Source: Acidobacteriota bacterium
GTDB taxonomy: Bacteria; Acidobacteriota; Aminicenantia; Aminicenantales; Aminicenantaceae
Direction: 5' to 3'
Assembly: GCA_030609975.1 (NCBI GenBank)
Contig: JAUWSR010000205.1
Location: forward strand, 1 to 7,049
DNA length: 7,049 nt
The translations under genes were made by a program, and so were the position numbers. Shown here piece by piece: positions 5,289 to 7,049 of the stretch (position 1 is its first letter; every line of letters begins with the position of its first letter). The notes beneath the pieces were generated by a model that searched no databases, was not told where the DNA came from, and saw nothing but the letters and a program-made list of their open reading frames with translations.

Positions 5289-7049
5289 ACTCAAAGGATT
5301 TAGCTACAAATATCGCGGGTGCGATCAAGCGGTCACGCCTCGACCTGGTCAAAGGACAAAGCCTCGAGAAAAAACGTGCGCTCGAGGGAGGCTGCGGCGT
5401 CATTGGGATCATTGGGACGGACAAACTGAGGGGAAACTGCATTATCCGCCCCTGTGAACAGATGCGCAACCGAGGCAACGGCAAGGGGGGCGGGGTGGCG
5501 GCCGTCGGTTTATTCGACGACTACCAAGACCATTATGCACTTCACATCTCCTTCCTGGATGAGCACGTCAGAACACAGGTCGAGAAGGAATTCGTAGAAT
5601 CGGTATTTGATGTCACCCATGCTGAAAAACAGGTAAGCGTGGACGATTATCGAGAAACCGGATTGGAAGTCAAGCCTCCCCTTGTCTGGCGCTATTTTGT
5701 ACGGGTCCAACCGGAAAAGTTGGAAACCTTCGCCAAGCAAAACAACCTCCCGGAAATATCGGCAGCTGAGGACGAATTTGTTTTTCAGAACAGTTTTCGC
5801 CTGAATGCCAAGTATTATGTAGGCCGCAAAGACCCTCAGGCTTTTGTCCTCTCCCATGGTCGGAATCTCATGATCCTGAAAGGCGTAGGCTATGCCGAGG
5901 AGATTGCCCGTTATTACCGCCTGGACGAAACCCAAGCTCACCTCTGGATCGGGCATCAGCGCTACCCCACCCGAGGAAGGGTGTGGCATCCGGGAGGGGC
6001 CCATCCCTTTATAGGCTTGCATGAAGCTCTTGTCCATAATGGTGACTTTGCCAATTACCACGCTGTCTGTGAATATCTGAGGCAGTGGGGAATCGTCCCT
6101 CAATTCATCACGGATACAGAGGTATCTGTGCTGCTGTTCGACCTGTATTCTCGAGTGTTGGGATATCCCCTGGAATTCGTAATCGAAGCCCTGGGGCCGA
6201 CTCCCGATGGAGATTTTGAACGGTTGAGCAAACGCCGGCAGCGGATATACCGGGCGATCCAGTCGGCCCATCTGCACGGATCACCGGATGGGCCTTGGTT
6301 TTTCATCGTGGCGCGCGCCGATCCGGAATCGGGCGCCCCACAGCTTATCGGGATCACCGATGTGTCCATGCTCAGACCGCAAGTATTCTGCCTGCGTGAA
6401 GGCGATAAAAGCTTCGGGGCTATCGCCAGTGAGAAGCAGGCACTGGATGCTTTCTTTGAAGAGATCTCATCCCAAGACCCCAGCGTACCGCCCATGGCAG
6501 ACAGGTACTGGGCCGCACGCGGAGGCAGTTGTACAGACGGAGGCGCCTTTGTCTTTACATTGAAGAAGGAGAACGGTCACAGCAGCCTGGATGTTCGGGA
6601 TAAATTCGGAAAACAGATCAGCAAACATGCTTCTCCGGCAGGTCCCATTAAAAAAGAGTCTCCTCCCATCCCATTCAGGAAAAAGTTCAAGGGTACATCC
6701 GCAGAACTTATCAAAGCCCTGCAGGCGAATCAATATCAAGCGTTCGAATCAGGAACAAATAAATTGATCCGAGAGGAAGGGAGAATCACAGCCCTCCAAA
6801 CACTGACGATGCTGCGTGACTGGCGTTGGAATCCCGGTCAGGGACAGCGAGCTTTCCAGCTGGCTGCTATCGACCGTTCTATCCAAACAATTCTGGATTC
6901 GATTCCCGTTTCGGGAAAAAGGGATAAGGAAGGGATGGTTAGGATCGATGCGTCCAAGGCTTGGAACAGACCACTCCCTGAGTCCAAAGATGCTGCAGAT
7001 ATTCTTGTGATCGATGCCGGAGATTTTCCCAACGATGGACCGGAAGCGG
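5285..7049 (+). CDS. class II glutamine amidotransferase, glutamate synthase type; 3' end outside window
   Basis: 588 complete codons are open to the window edge with no stop. The N-terminal part is an Ntn-type glutaminase. Cys37 (in GGCGVIGIIG) is the expected nucleophile after removal of a 36-residue propeptide. It is followed by NRGNGKGGG, GHQRYPT (223-229), HPF, HNGDF (251-255, oxyanion Asn-Gly) and TDTE (276-279), in the order seen in PurF and the archaeal-type glutamate synthase amidotransferase. This domain would release ammonia from glutamine for the FMN protein. Residues about 435-570 look like a helical linker. The final visible segment, ILVIDAGDFPNDGPEA (573-588), resembles the opening of the GXGXG (GltB C-terminal) domain, so the whole gene is probably an amidotransferase-GXGXG fusion. 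ATG 5285 overlaps the previous stop (ATGA); only a weak GGGA lies eight bases upstream, so translation is probably coupled. Alternatives are GlxB or MgsA-like subunits of related enzymes. Confidence 0.88.
   Translation, partial: MNSKDLATNIAGAIKRSRLDLVKGQSLEKKRALEGGCGVIGIIGTDKLRGNCIIRPCEQMRNRGNGKGGGVAAVGLFDDYQDHYALHISFLDEHVRTQVEKEFVESVFDVTHAEKQVSVDDYRETGLEVKPPLVWRYFVRVQPEKLETFAKQNNLPEISAAEDEFVFQNSFRLNAKYYVGRKDPQAFVLSHGRNLMILKGVGYAEEIARYYRLDETQAHLWIGHQRYPTRGRVWHPGGAHPFIGLHEALVHNGDFANYHAVCEYLRQWGIVPQFITDTEVSVLLFDLYSRVLGYPLEFVIEALGPTPDGDFERLSKRRQRIYRAIQSAHLHGSPDGPWFFIVARADPESGAPQLIGITDVSMLRPQVFCLREGDKSFGAIASEKQALDAFFEEISSQDPSVPPMADRYWAARGGSCTDGGAFVFTLKKENGHSSLDVRDKFGKQISKHASPAGPIKKESPPIPFRKKFKGTSAELIKALQANQYQAFESGTNKLIREEGRITALQTLTMLRDWRWNPGQGQRAFQLAAIDRSIQTILDSIPVSGKRDKEGMVRIDASKAWNRPLPESKDAADILVIDAGDFPNDGPEA

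Noticed and set aside
5510..6277. 255-codon open frame on the minus strand
   Set aside because: It lies antisense inside the amidotransferase gene, whose plus-strand frame carries the catalytic Cys, HNG and TDTE motifs in order. The minus frame has no recognisable motif.
5285..7049. Identification of the third gene as PurF (amidophosphoribosyltransferase)
   Set aside because: The Ntn motifs are PurF-like, but no phosphoribosyltransferase PRPP-binding motif follows, and the neighbour is a glutamate synthase FMN protein.

Overview
The window holds a single rightward block of three tightly coupled genes, the last running off the right edge, behind a 180-base leader with a clear sigma-70-type promoter. 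The layout is bacterial: -35/-10 promoter boxes, a Shine-Dalgarno site, and ATGA stop/start overlaps. Nothing fixes the species. The richness in iron-sulfur clusters and the split, archaeal-type glutamate synthase arrangement suggest an anaerobic or microaerophilic lineage, but this is inference.

Layout: 1-180 is a probable divergent regulatory region. It has a strong promoter for the rightward genes (102-130), a plausible leftward promoter (33-60) that could serve a gene beginning at position 11 on the minus strand, and a short inverted repeat inside that leftward promoter. 181-2400 encodes an FAD-binding oxidoreductase fused to a two-cluster iron-sulfur domain (GlcD/GlcF-like). 2397-5288 encodes a 963-residue glutamate-synthase-like FMN protein with two ferredoxin-like segments and, notably, two tandem copies of the FMN-type barrel, the first degenerate. 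5285-7049 encodes a class II (Ntn-type) glutamine amidotransferase whose last visible residues look like the beginning of the GXGXG domain of glutamate synthase; its stop codon lies outside the window.

How they may work together: the second and third proteins supply the parts of a glutamate synthase large subunit (amidotransferase, FMN/Fe-S synthase site, probable GXGXG domain), split and reordered relative to the single-chain enzyme. No NAD(P)H-oxidising GltD-type small subunit is visible. The FAD/Fe-S protein that opens the operon is the obvious candidate for the electron-input module, with up to seven Fe-S centres across the first two proteins as a wire. This would be a glutamate synthase-like complex driven by an unidentified organic substrate, or a related amidotransferase/FMN enzyme such as the N-methylglutamate synthase type. 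The substrate cannot be read from the sequence.

There are no RNA genes, mobile elements, CRISPR arrays or terminators that I can support.
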